Source of the DNA: Eutypa lata
Lineage: Eukaryota; Ascomycota; Sordariomycetes; Xylariales; Diatrypaceae
Assembly: GCA_022661535.1 (NCBI GenBank)
Contig: JAKULF010000003.1
Location: 3,720,001 to 3,784,000, forward strand
Reading direction: 5' to 3'
DNA length: 64,000 bases
The notes under the pieces were generated by a model. That model was not told the DNA's origin, ran no database searches, and was given only the letters and a program-made list of their open reading frames with translations. A program made the translations under genes and the position numbers. Position 1 is the first letter of the stretch, and each line of letters opens with the position of its first letter. Below are positions 34,789 to 46,602 of the stretch, piece by piece.

Positions 34789-36412
34789 TCAAGCCGCATT
34801 TTTCATGATGTTAATTGCTAGGGCTGTTGTGAGACCACGATTACCGACGCCAGCTCCTGTCCTCCACATACAGCAAAAGTAGCCCATAGGCCACCCCCCA
34901 TCTTCCTCTTGCATTGCCATCAGCTTGATCAAGTCCTGTTCATATATATGTGGGTCTAGCCCTATCGATTGACAAGTTGAGATCCGTAGCGACAGGGCTA
35001 GAGGGTTCGTGGGAATATTGACACGCTCGAGCAAAGCTTCCTTTATGGCCGGCGCCAGCTGCTTCCTTAAATCCTCCGAGCCGCACTCCGAATACAAACA
35101 AGCCGTGAAGTAAAGAAAGGACTCTGGTGTTGGGTAGAATCTACTACCATAGGCGCATGCCCTTGTGTTCAAACACTGGACAACCCAGTCCTGCGTCTTC
35201 TTGATCCCAGGGTCGTCTCCGCGACTGAAACTGTAGAAGAACCTCAGGATATTACAGCAGACTTCTGGGGATGTCCTTGGCCTTCCTCTGTCAAAATAGG
35301 TCTGCAATATCCCGTCAGGATTAGTGTTGGCTACCATCCTGTCCATCACTAGGTCCGCATCCGCTAAGTCGGAAAGACGGCTTTTAGGAACACATAAGTA
35401 AGCCATTGAAGTAGTGTCGGCATCTGGTGGAAATCCTCGAGCTGTGGGATCTCCCTGATCGCAGAAGTAGTTCCAGAGTCCGATTCCGGTACTCGAAGAG
35501 CTGCAGTGGTCTTGAGCATCTGCAAATGGATGACCGTTGCGGGTCTTTAGGGCTGGCCAATGTAGTTGAATTAACCTATCGTCGCCAGTGAGCTTCCAAA
35601 TTAAAAGTTGTGAGAAGTTGTCCTTCAGTGTGGCATCCTGCCCCTCGACAGCAGAAAAGTGGTTTCTAGCGTTGGTTTTCAAGTACACTTCGGCCCTTGA
35701 GACTTGGTCCAAGAGTAGATTGCATAGCGTCTGGCCAATCTCGGCCGGTGCGCGCCCTATCAGAAGCCCCTGGATCCCAAGAGACCGGGCGGCACATATG
35801 TTGTCTGCCTGATCGTCGACCATAAGTACTTGGCTAGGGTGGAGTCCGATTTTGTCGATGACATGTTGAAAAAAGCATAGATCCGGCTTCCGCATGCCCA
35901 CATCGCCTGATGTAAATACGTATTCAAACATGGACCAGGGCAGGTCGAGTTTCTGCACAACATCAAAGTGTTCCTGTACGAGCATTAGACTATGCCTGTG
36001 GCTGAATTGACCAAACCTACAAGCGAGATATTTGACATGACATAGAAGCACAGGCTTGGGTCCGAGGCCTTCAAGTCCTTGATTACCTGTGATAATCGCT
36101 GATTGACGACTAGAGACTCTTGGGCTTGGTCTAGACTGCTTCGAATGATAGCAGCGTCCACGTCTAGAGTCTTGCCAAAGTACTGGTGGAATACCAATTA
36201 GAAATCAGAAACAAAGGGTATCTGTAGCCATAAGTGACACTTACCTCGCATGCCGCATTCAACGTGATTTTGCCACGGTCTAGGTCATGCCAAGTTACAG
36301 AATTCATGATGGTTCGCAGCTGGCTCGACGGAATCACGTTGACCACTTGGGGGTTCCATTTTAGCAATACACCCCCAAGATCAAAGATAACGGCTTTAGG
36401 TCTCGAAGTCAT
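34789..36412 (-). CDS. HAD-like terpene cyclase fusion (drimane-type sesquiterpene synthase family)
   Basis: Resembles AstC/DrtB-type proteins, in which an N-terminal HAD-like domain is fused to a class II terpene cyclase beta-domain that protonates farnesyl diphosphate to a drimanyl product. Exons on the minus strand are 36412..36245, 36182..36021 and 35973..34789; 1515 nt, 504 aa. The HAD domain opens with KAVIFDLGGVLLKWNP (Asp11), then MSNIS (motif II), GMRKPD with Lys139 (motif III) and MVDDQADN with Asp163-Asp164 (motif IV). The cyclase motif DADTT is at residues 294-298, and a QW-like end EEDGGWPMGYF lies near the C-terminus. The second Asp of the usual HAD DxD is Gly13, as in other members that begin DLGG. 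It is divergent from a P450, 1161 bp away, which could oxidise the product. The product identity (drimenol, albicanol or other) cannot be read from sequence. Confidence 0.9.
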
Positions 36413-37573
36413 GGCTATAACGATATGTCATAGAACTTCCTCAAAGGTAAATAGACCGTCCTGAATGGATACGACTCCCATACAGCGGCGGGTACGAGAT
36501 TTATATGGGACCTGAATATATCTCTAGTAGTAGCCATCCACACATTCATGACCAAACATGCCTTCATTGCGACAAATTGCAGAATAAGCATCCTCCTCAG
36601 ATACGGGCATTGCACCGAAAGATCATCAATACCACACTGCTGGAATCCCCGCCCATTCGGTAAAGTAAAAAGGGTAAAGCTACTCTAAAGATAAGAATGC
36701 AGGTTCCTTAGCTGCTGAGGGTTACATTCGATGTCACAATTCGACCCGTAAAGGCAGTGTCAATCATAATATGAATACTCTGTTTCGCCTACATGGCTAG
36801 TACAAAGCAATGGCAGGGTATGCTGTCGAAGGGTTGAACGTATGCTGCTGATGAGTAATTATCCACTTAATGCACAACGCCAGGTTGCTTGAAGGCCTCA
36901 GCCTTCTAAGCAGGTATATACTTGAGGTTACACTGTAGGCCGCAGGCCATATTGAAGAGGGTGGTATTGATTACCATTACCATGCTAATCGAGCAAGGGG
37001 GAATAACCAAAGCAGGCTGTGAGAACAGGCTACTGCCCGACACTTTTGAGCCTTACATGGTGTGTTGTAGTGCATAACTGGCGGTGTATTATTGGAGAAA
37101 TAGCGAAGTAAGGGTGGTAGCAAGCGCTACCACGCAGCCCACGGTAGCTTTTATACAAGCTACCTCCTGTGTGTGATACGTGCAGGGATGGGAAACCGCT
37201 ACCCCTGGCGATAGATTATTTGGAGTCCTATAACACTACATATCCACTTTACAACTATCATCCCACCTTAGTTCGTGAAATGCAACCTATCTAGCATTGG
37301 GTCAGCCCCAAAACACCCCCCAAATGACAGCATCACCATGTGCTTGGTGACCTATTGCAATCCTATCACCAGTATTTCGGTGTGATGCGACAAGAAGTCG
37401 GCAGCTGCATGGGTAGTACTTATCTGAAGTGATGGAGTTGTGACCGGGTGGCAAGCAGCTGTTGGGTTGCGGTTATAAGGTGGTAACAACCCTCTAACAG
37501 CAAACACATTTGCTTACCATCCTATCTATATGTGCGCTTTTCTTTGATTCGAGTTATTAGAACCACAATCCAA
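36413..37573. promoter_or_regulatory. Shared divergent promoter: terpene cyclase / P450
   Basis: 1161 bp between the two start codons, with no supported gene inside. A TTATAAGG at 37472-37479 lies about 95 bp before the P450 start and may serve as its TATA element. A common regulator is plausible but no binding site was assigned. Confidence 0.55.
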
Positions 37574-39713
37574 ATGACGTTGAAACCTCTCAACATGAAC
37601 ATTGACCACATACTCAACGTTTTGAGGGCTCAGCTTAGACCCGATACTCCGGTCTGGGGCTCTCTGCATATTTGGGGCCTTGGCATCGCATTTCTGGCTT
37701 CTATTCTTGTATACACCATCTCACTAGTAGTATATCGTGTGTTTCTCTCCCCCCTTGCGAATTTCCCTGGCCCAAGGCTTGCGGCCGCCACAGCCTGGTA
37801 CGAAACGTTTTTCGACCTTTGGACCAACAATTTCCCCGCGCAACTGGACGAGTTACATAATATCTACGGTATTGTTACTTTAATCTATAGTATCCCCTTA
37901 CCCCTGAACTCTCGGCTAAGAAACTTCGAGGGCCAATTGTGAGAGTAAACCCTTGGGAGCTATCAATTAGAGATGCTGGTTTCTACAACGAGGTGTACGT
38001 GACGGCCGGGAGACGTCGTACAGATCTACCCGGCAGGCTACGAGCAGGCCTCGGAATGAACGGTGAGAACCCCTCTCTGTGATACTTAGCTTTTCACCAT
38101 GATAAATCGTGTCAACTAAGCTAAAGGCGATTTTGGACAGGCTCTACCACGAATACAAGTGATCATGACCTGCATCAGATGAGAAGAGGGGCGGTTGAAA
38201 ACTTCTTCTCCCGTAAAAGCATCACTCATTTAGAGTCAAGAATCCATGATAATGTCAGGGTGCTAGATAGCAAACTTCAAGCTCTCAAGGGTACAAGAGA
38301 GGTGGTGCGGCTCGACCACGCCGCATCTGCATTCACTGGAGATATTATGGGCCACTTTGCATGCGGCGAGCATCCTCACTTCCTCGATGGTCCTGGTTTC
38401 ACTCCCGAATGGCAAGTATTATCCCAATCTACGGACTAGTAATTCCATGTAAGAGGTTAACAGATTGATAGGCACAGTGCGGTTCACCGCATGCTCGATG
38501 CTGTTCCATTCTTGCGCAACTTTGGCTGGATTAGCAGGTGAATAATAATACCATCAGTACATTATAGTCGGAGGGAACCACGAACTAATACCTCGCAGTC
38601 CACTTCGAGTTGTTCCAGTTGGCTTCATCAGCAAAGTATTCCCTTCGCTAGCCGGCTTCAAACTATTCACTCTGGTCAGTTTTTTTTTCCGACAATTCAG
38701 ATGTCACACCTAAGCCAATAGAGACTTTCTAACTCTTAAAAGAATGGGGATGTGCAAATTGAGAGAATTAGGAGAGAAGTTTCCAACGAGACTAAACGTG
38801 GTAAATGTGAAGAGACGACATCGATTTTCCACGAACTCCTGAGGAGCGATCTACCGGATTCGGAAAAGGATACCGCTCGACTCAAGAGCGAGGCTTTTGC
38901 TATCCTTGCCGCTGGGGTGGTTCCTACAACAGGCACGCTCAGGCTGATCCTGTACTATATTCTCGCCAACCCTCGGATCGGGACCAGGCTCAGGGAAGAG
39001 CTAAAGGATGTCACGGCTGGATTCCCGGAGAGGGTGCCTAGCTGGGCCGATTTGGAGAAGATACCTTACCTCACGGGGTGTATTAAAGAAGGGCTTCGGT
39101 TTGTACAGTGTTGATGCCTATGATCTATACCAAGGCTAACATGAACTGAAAATAATAAAAAAACACAGGCTTAACCGATTCTTCAGACGCAATCCGCGCA
39201 CAGCTCCCGACGTAGAGATCCGTTATAGACAATGGACTATCCCCAAAAATGTAAGTTTGATCCATCCTACCACCTTCCAAGGGCCTGTTGCTGAACATGT
39301 TCCTGCAGACGTGCATTGGCATGACTATCGGTTCAATGCATACGGATCCAGCCGTTTTCCCTGATCCTTTAAAGTTTATCCCGGAGCGATGGGTCGGTGA
39401 CCATGACCCAAGAATGGATCAATATTTTGTTCCCTTCTCCAAGGGATCACGTAACTGTTTGGGAATGAAGTCAGGCACCCTAACCAGCCCACTCTTCATC
39501 TCTATTTCTCTATTTGCTTATCGCTAACAATATGTGACGAAATCTAGTCTTGCATGGGCCGAGATGTATATCTTCATCGGGTCCCTGTTCCGCCCCGGTG
39601 GGTACAAGATGACTCTGACAGACTGTGACGAGTCTGACGTCATCCCTGTGAGGGACAGTGACATCGGGATTCCAAAGCGTAACAGCAGAGGAGTTGGAGT
39701 CTACATAGGCTAG
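37574..39713 (+). CDS. Cytochrome P450 (trichodiene oxygenase/CYP58-like)
   Basis: ER-anchored monooxygenase likely to oxidise the terpene made by the divergent cyclase. Nine exons: 37574..37868, 37931..38062, 38141..38411, 38472..38537, 38599..38674, 38743..39098, 39169..39250, 39309..39469, 39548..39713; 1605 nt, 534 aa. The start is the ATG at 37574; an in-frame ATG at 37595 is an alternative. It has an N-terminal membrane helix (GLGIAFLASILVYTISLVV), the proline-rich hinge FPGPRLAAAT, I-helix ILAAGVVPTTGTL, K-helix ExxR at 396-399, the PERW stretch FPDPLKFIPERW, and the haem loop FVPFSKGSRNCLGMN with Cys about 476. Exon 3 ends at a GC donor (GCAAGT at 38412), needed to restore PEWHSAVHRML. 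All other introns are GT-AG. Confidence 0.94.
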
Positions 39714-41636
39714 TCCATTTCAGACGGCACCCGGGCAGCTGCTAGCCTGTTGATCTCATCGCATCCTAAGGATTCTAAAGCATGCGGTCCTCTCCAAGCC
39801 TGATGTTCGCGATGAGAGCTCTTTAAGGGGTTTTTCCTTCCTACTCGGCCCATGTCCTCCTCACTCGCTACATGTTTAATAATCTTATACTTCATCACAC
39901 ACTTGAAATCATGTTACGCCTTGGCCGTTTAGACCTGTGGTGATAGTAGGGGACCTAGGTGGCAGAGGAGGAAAAGAGACACCACTTACGCCACATAAAG
40001 GGTCTAAGAAAGCAACAATATTTTATTTGCTTGAGCATTAATTTAAACCTTATTTATTTATTTATTTGCATTTGCTCAATACTTCGGGCTCCTCACTCAC
40101 TGATACCTGTCTCTTCACCTATAACCCCCCGGGCTATAAGAAACTGTTCTGGCACGGGTACCCGTTCCGAAGTGCTATGTCAGCTTACCAGTCCCTTCAT
40201 TCAGCAAGGTAAAAATGCACTTCTGAACAAGGTAGTGATCTTCTCCTATATGCACCCGAGGGTCTTTAATATTGACAAACATGCAAGTCAGCATATAGTT
40301 GATGCGACTTTGATGATCACGTATCCCAATATCGTAGACACAATACGTCGCATTCTGCCTCGCACAGGTTTCTCGGCATTACTGTATCATCAGTTAACCG
40401 AGGATGACCAACCGCTGTTTTCAGATATATCTCCGACAATAATAACCAACCAACTTACCAGTGACGGTAAGTCGCAAGGCACAACGCGTAACGCGGCATG
40501 ATCGCCTTACCCAACTACCTCGTTCTACTATTCTCCCAGGCCTGTATATGATAAGCAGAGATCATCCTTTCCTTCCCTGGGCAAAGAATAAAGTCGGTTG
40601 CCCGACTTCTTATGTTGATACCGTAACGCTGCAGAAAATAGATATGCGAGTGTGACATTAAGCCCCCTTTAACTACGTACCCTTACAAAATGCAGTCATG
40701 CAATGTGAGCGAAGTTGCATCAAAAATTGGTAACTAACCTTATTTCAATATCCATTCAACCCAAAGCACGCGATCAAAGGGCCCTCTTGTCACGAAATGC
40801 TTCTCTATCGGGCAGAATAAATAGCCCCCACCTTGGCTTTCTGGGGCGGGTCCTCAGAAATCCTACACCGATTGGCAGACCGCTACATCATAAGGCTGTG
40901 GTTGCATGTGCATCTTTCATCTTCACCATGCAAATTAGGCTCCTTGCCCCCCTCTTGGGTTAACACGAGCTAGACTTCTATTCTGTGGATGGGTTGTGTA
41001 TCATACTAATCGGCCGGGGAAGCCTCCAAGCCAATCATGGTTCTAATTTTCTGTTGCTTTCTTGATGCTATGGTAGATGATAAAGATATAGCCCTCGGGC
41101 ACTGCCAGGGCTGCAGGGGTAATATGTGATGAGCATGACTTGGGTACATATAGTTAGAAAGTATATTGTATTACAAAAATGGAACCGTCACTGCTCTAGT
41201 GGCAACCACACTATATATTTACTGCGGCGAAGTAGCTACTCATACACATATACAATGTTAGCGTTACAGGTTTTCAAGCCTCGAGACATTGCCCCCTCAC
41301 GCCCCCTGCCTTCACATGTTTTAGTGACGTGTTATGACCTATTTTGGTATAAGGAGAACTGGAGTGACTAGATAGGGGCACCTGGGTCACAGCTGGATAG
41401 AAGGATAGGGTTCAATGGTGTTTACATATCTAGAAGTGTGAAGTAACAGATCGACAATAGATGTTCGTCCTTCTAGCCCCTCTTGAGTAACCCGAAGAAA
41501 ACCTTCACTACACTCACTACCTGGCACTATGGATTTTCCTAGCTACCTCGTATCCTAGACTAACCCATATGATATTGACAAGTAATACTATATCAATTAC
41601 TCTTAAAGAAAGAGAACCCAATAAAACATCATTCCA
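39714..41636. other. Intergenic, one unexplained open frame
   Basis: 1.9 kb between the P450 and the second rhodopsin-like gene. A plus frame is open for 180 codons at 39959-40501 but starts at GTG, has a Tyr/Ile-rich A+T-driven start and matches nothing recognised. It may be a relic. No repeat or RNA gene seen. Confidence 0.45.
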
Positions 41637-43095
41637 TCAGTGTTGTGGCGTACGTGGTAGCGAATGAGTGATTTGGGAGACCTCAGAACTCGGATTGGCC
41701 CTTCGAAGCTCTATAAGGCCATGTTCTTCTTGGTCTTCCATATGTTTGTACCCATGTCGTCTCTTTGTCTCGGGCTGTGAGGGGGTCCGCTCGTCGGTCT
41801 TCCGCTTGGAAGATAAACTGAAGGCAGTAGACCAAAGTCGGGAAAAATAAGCGCGCGTGGATGGAGAGAGGTGGCGATCCGTAAAAGCCGGAAGGAGCAT
41901 TAAGCAGGAGCAAATAATGCCGATGTTGCATTCAATAATCCTTGATGCCGCTTGGTTTAGCAAGTTCTATCCCATGAGCGAGAGGTTGGATACTTACGCG
42001 CACAGAGTGACATCCGAGACATTCCAAGTGTAATCAGGGTCATTATATATCGCCGCCGTCAGTGCTAGTCGGACTATGCTTGCAATGCACGCACTGGAAA
42101 CCTGTCAGCTTATCTACCTCCCACTCCTATGTCGAGTGGTATGCAATTCTTACAGGCCGCCGAGGCTGAAAACAAATAATAGCTTGGTCCGTCGCCTCCA
42201 GCTTACATTCAAATTCCAGAGGACGGGGATTGGGAGAACAAGAACATAGAGGTCTGGAATTGTGCTCGATAGCCCTGATAGGTAAGGAATGATAGCGGGC
42301 GGGATGCAGTGGCCCTCTCCGACCCGTTCCCACAGAAGCTCTATTGGGGTACAACGGAGAATGAGCAGAAGTAGGACGGCGAGGTTGAAAGCCACGACGA
42401 AAACGATGCCGCCCCAGATGAAATACTTTGCTTTTGGTTGCGGAGAGAACAGCCGGAGGTAAAGAGCGAGAAAGGTAAGCCTGACGAACGCTGCGAGGAG
42501 GGTGTAAATCCAAGAGGCAAATGTGTAGAACTGCGGCAATGTAAGCTCAGAAGCAATTAGGTTCCAACCGCGTCTCAACGAAAGATCAATACCTTAAGGC
42601 ACAGCGGGATAAGGTCAGCCGGCGTATCCCACATGTGACGGCTGACTCCGAGTTCCTGACCTGTTGGTTCATTTTAGTTGGCTGTTATTTAAACAAAATG
42701 ATTCATAAGACTTTGTAGGGAGTACACAAACTTTTTAGGACGAGTCCCGAGAATGCTATCGTTAACAACTGCAGGGAGGTATTAGTTTATTCTAGGAGCC
42801 GGAGAAAGGGACATTTCCCCACATATGAGATAAGACAGAGATCTATCGACACGATGATATTAGCGATCTTCGTGTAGTGGAGCTGGTATTATAGAGTGGA
42901 CTTACAATCGTCACTGCTTAGTCTGAGCTTCATAATGACAGAACGTGTATACACACGCAGGATCACAGCGAAAGTGACCAAGACAAGAAAAACAACGTTG
43001 ACGGCAATGCCTGCCTTCTGCTTGGTGGTAATGTCATTGAAATTCGGCTGGACCCCCGGGGGAGGGGGTAGAGCACCAACGATCTCGAAGCCCAT
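41637..43095 (-). CDS. Fungal rhodopsin-like integral membrane protein
   Basis: Second member of the fungal rhodopsin-domain (PTH11-related) family in the window; role unknown, possibly sensing. Exons on the minus strand are 43095..42906, 42842..42823 (20 nt), 42768..42726, 42660..42593, 42530..42154, 42093..41998 and 41940..41637; 1098 nt, 365 aa, all GT-AG. Assembled landmarks are MKLRLSSDDYLCLISY, LGVSRHMWDTPADL, FYTFASWIYTLLAAFVRLTFL, LYLRLFSP, CTPIELLWE, IPDLYVLVLPIPVLWNLNVS, RTKLLFVFSLGGLACIASIVRL, and IIECNIGIICSCLMLLPAF. A long charged cytoplasmic tail follows. The tiny second exon is supported because it rebuilds the DDYLCL motif. The first three joins are the least certain. Confidence 0.87.
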
Positions 43096-43997
43096 GGTAG
43101 GCGGGAACAGGCGTCTCTGTGCTGTTGAGACGAAGGCCGCAGTACAGTATTGAGATGACAAGAAAACGAATCAGTGTAGATTTAGAAATGATGACGGGGG
43201 CCTTTCTCTATTTTCCCAGGCTGCAAGACTCTCCATATAGATCTTCCATTGTGCTATTTCTCCTGTTGCGGCTAGCGCTTCTTCTTATGGATGAGTAATC
43301 TTAATCCTCATTTACTTATACCGCTGTAGCTATCGAGTACAACTTGTGATTGCGCGCAGGCTTATGCGATATACTTAGAACAAGCATCGCAGCTACATAT
43401 TGCATTCACACATAATTGGTTGTTTAATGTGGAGGAGAGGAGTGATCTGTTCAATATATTCCATATAGAATGCTACTCTCTTATTCACATGCACCAAGAT
43501 TTTTACAATTCCAAGCAATGAGCAATGATATCGAACGGTAAGGTCCCTGCAGCCACTGTAACTACGCCCTTGTAGTTGCAGATTTTATGTAATACGCATT
43601 GCAACCCTGAGCTGACACCCCTCCCCCCCTGCACTATATTCAAGGGCATATCACACCAAAACACTTCTTTTTAATCGACTGTTGGTTGGAACGTGAAGGT
43701 GGGGGTTTTCTTACATCAGCCACCTGCTTCATACATGATCCAGAATGCTACCTGCGATACTTCGTACTATCATCCATAGAACTTCAAATTAATTGTTATC
43801 GAATATCAGTGCTATAATCGGATGCGACACTTGTTTTTATCTCACTAGAAAATAAATGGCCTGACACGAGACAGACAAGTAGTATTCTGTGTTGATCGAT
43901 CCTCTAGACTTTTTATTTCTCTAGTAGCCCTAGTACCTAGTATCTATTGCCCTCAGGACTTCGTCACCCCTACTCTCCCTTCAACCCTCCCTCCCGT
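43096..43997. other. Intergenic (divergent promoters)
   Basis: 900 bp between divergent membrane protein and metallo-hydrolase genes. The right end (43960-43997) is CT-rich, as in a fungal 5' leader. No gene seen. Confidence 0.5.
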
Positions 43998-45311
43998 ATG
44001 ACCCCATCCTCACTACGCGCGCTTCACTCGATGTCCCGGTACTCCAGCTCCGTGGCCAAGTGGGAAGCCGCCTTACCGGTACCCGAAGATGCGCACCTCA
44101 AAGGGCATCACGTGAAGGGACAGGACGGCAAGACGATCGGATTCCGGAACCCACACCCGTCAGCGGGCGCCTGGCAGGACTTTTCCACGCCGCAAGTTTT
44201 ATTTGAGGCTCTCCGGTGAGCCTTCAGCGCTTTTCGGTTTCTTTAACCCAACTGCCCTCACTGATACTTAGTCACTCTTCTCAGCGGTCGCCTGCGGGGC
44301 AAGCTAATATTAGCGGACCCGTCCAAGGCACGAATCCCCACTGTGAGACCCGCTTTTCCGGCGCGCGACGGCCCGGTCACTACCATCCGCGCGACCTGGC
44401 TCGGCCACGCATGCTACTTCGTAGAGATGCCGTCGGGCGCGACGGTCCTTTTCGATCCCGTATTTGAGGACCGCTGCTCGCCTTCGCAGTGGATGGGTCC
44501 GAAGCGGTTCACGGCCCCGGCATGCAAGCCGGCCGACCTCCCGACGGTCGACGCCGTCATAATCAGTCACTCCCATTTCGACCACCTCTCGGAGACGAGC
44601 GTGAGGGACATCACCTCGACGCATCCGAGGGCGCAGTTCTTTGTCGGCCTTGGGCTAGGCGCTTTGTTCAAGGGCCTTGGCATCAATCGCGTGACCGAGA
44701 TGGATTGGTGGGAGGACGCAACCCTGGAGCTAGTGAGGGAAGGGCCTCCCATCAGCACCACCGCTGAAGTTGTTGGCGAGAATAAGGCTCGCACTTCCCA
44801 GAAGATAACGGCGCGTGTCTCTTGTCTGCCCAGCCAGCACGCATCCGGTCGCGGGATACTCGACAAAGACCGCACGCTATGGGCATCGTGGGCAGTTGCA
44901 TCCGGCGGCAAATCGGTGTGGTTTGGCGGCGACACGGGCTACCGCGCCGTGCCCGAGCTTCCGGAGGGGGTAGACGATTACGGGCCCGACTACGAGGGTC
45001 TGCCGCGCTGCCCGCAATTCGCCCAGATCGGCCGTTTGCGAGGGCCGTTCGACTTGGGCTTGATCCCCATTGGCGCGTACAAGCCTCGCTATATGTACAG
45101 TGGCTGGCACGCGAACCCCTACGATTCGGTGGAGATCTTCCGGGATACGGCTTGTAAGAGGGCGATGGGCATCCACTGGGGCACGTGGGCCCTGACGGCC
45201 GAGGACGTAGAAGAGCCGCCGAAGATGCTGAGAGAGGCGTTGCAGAAGGCAGGTATCGATGCAACTGGCATTTTTGATGTTTGCCCCATCGGGGAGAGTC
45301 GTGAATTCTGA
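43998..45311 (+). CDS. NAPE-PLD-type metallo-beta-lactamase-fold phospholipase
   Basis: Zinc hydrolase of the N-acyl-phosphatidylethanolamine phospholipase D family (yeast relative Fmp30), which releases N-acylethanolamines from membrane lipids. Exons are 43998..44215 and 44285..45311; 1245 nt, 414 aa. The ATG at 43998 is the first in frame. The N-terminus (MTPSSLRALHSMSRYSSS) is basic and Ser-rich and could target mitochondria. The lactamase fold begins at TIRATWLGHACYFVEM. The metal motif SHSHFDHL (HxHxDH) is intact, followed by the downstream ligands in SQHASGRG and WFGGDTGY and the late MGIHWGTWAL. The coding sequence is noticeably G+C-rich against its flanks. Family assignment is firm; the lipid substrate is by homology. 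Confidence 0.93.
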
Positions 45312-46602
45312 TTGTATGACGAACATCAACTTTGCAACATGTCAATAGCTGGAGCGTTTCTAGATTAATACGTCACGGGCTGTAATACGATCGGTTGAGG
45401 ATGCAATGTGAGTATAATCAATAAAAATATAAGAAAATACGCATATATATGTATCGAGAGTGAGCTAAGCTGGAGCCCCCCTTGTTATAGATATGGTTTG
45501 TCATATATCTTTACTTAATTCATGCATATACAATTTTACCGACATGTAGGTTCAAATCCCAGTAAAGTTTTCGCGGACGCCTTGCAGGCAGGAGTAAAAT
45601 CAAAGAGAGACAGCGCATACTCGATACCATGGTGGACAGCGGGATACAAAGAAGCATATAATACCCTATACAAACCGTTCGAACAAGATAGGAATGTATT
45701 ACACGGAGAAGAGCAGTAAAACAGACGGACACGGGACCTTGCTGCCGACTGCACGCAAAAGCATGCCAGTTCTCTGATAGCTAGAAGTCTGGTTTGATAG
45801 ACAAGACAGCTCACCTTTAAGCGACACGTGGCAGATAGAGCCGGAAAACCAGGGAAGGTAGCACAACACCTACTGGATTTTGCCAACACGAAACACAGTT
45901 TGCCGGCGTGGGAGTTATACAAGGCTTACATTGCATATGTGATTGTTGTGTAGAAATGAATCTATGGGAGCTTGTTGAAGTACTTAGCTCCACCCCTTAC
46001 GTGTATACAAGATATCATCAGCCTCCCTTCATACCCCTAGATGGGTCATTTCTTTCCTTTCTTCTCTTCAAAGCTTTAGAATAAAATGCGAAGCTCTTTG
46101 AATTCAACAGCGGATATCGTTGGTTTAGCAAGAACACACCGAGCCAGAGTCGGGTGGCAGTATGGTCGGCATGAGCGTCAGCCCCGGACATAGTGCTATG
46201 TTTGTATAAGAGTTTATATCCCAAAGCAGAAGAACAGTCGCATCTTGCCCAAGTATATTATATAGCACTTAATTATGCATACCGATATACATGCTAAGGT
46301 AGAGAGTGTTGCGTAGTCCGCTCATCGAACCTGACTGTAATAGCAATTATTTATCACATATGAGATTTTAATGAATGCCATGACACTATTCAATAAATGT
46401 ATAAACAAGTTTACCCTGATCGGCTTTTATCAACCATCAACGAGAATCATTTTTGAAAGAATGGCCGGCCCATCACTTGCCGCCTTCAATCAACCTAGAA
46501 ACACCAACGAAAATTGCGAGTGTGATTTTTTGCGTCTCCAGCAGGCTATCTGCGACAGCCTACTGAACATATTCCCCTCTGACACCCTGTTCCCACTCTC
46601 GC
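45312..46602. other. Intergenic between convergent genes
   Basis: 1.3 kb. A tRNA B-box-like word (GGTTCAAATCC) at 45549-45559 lacks a cloverleaf around it. A 128-codon minus frame at 45536-45922 is Cys-rich but has no signal peptide or domain. No supported gene. Confidence 0.5.

Noticed and set aside
39959..40501. 180-codon plus-strand open frame
   Set aside because: GTG start, Ile/Tyr-rich A+T-driven beginning, no homology recognised and no plausible gene structure; kept only as a note in the gap entry.
45509..45567. tRNA-like signal: B-box word plus complementary CTTTACT / AGTAAAG ends
   Set aside because: Only 59 nt, the T-stem does not pair, and no D or anticodon arm could be formed.
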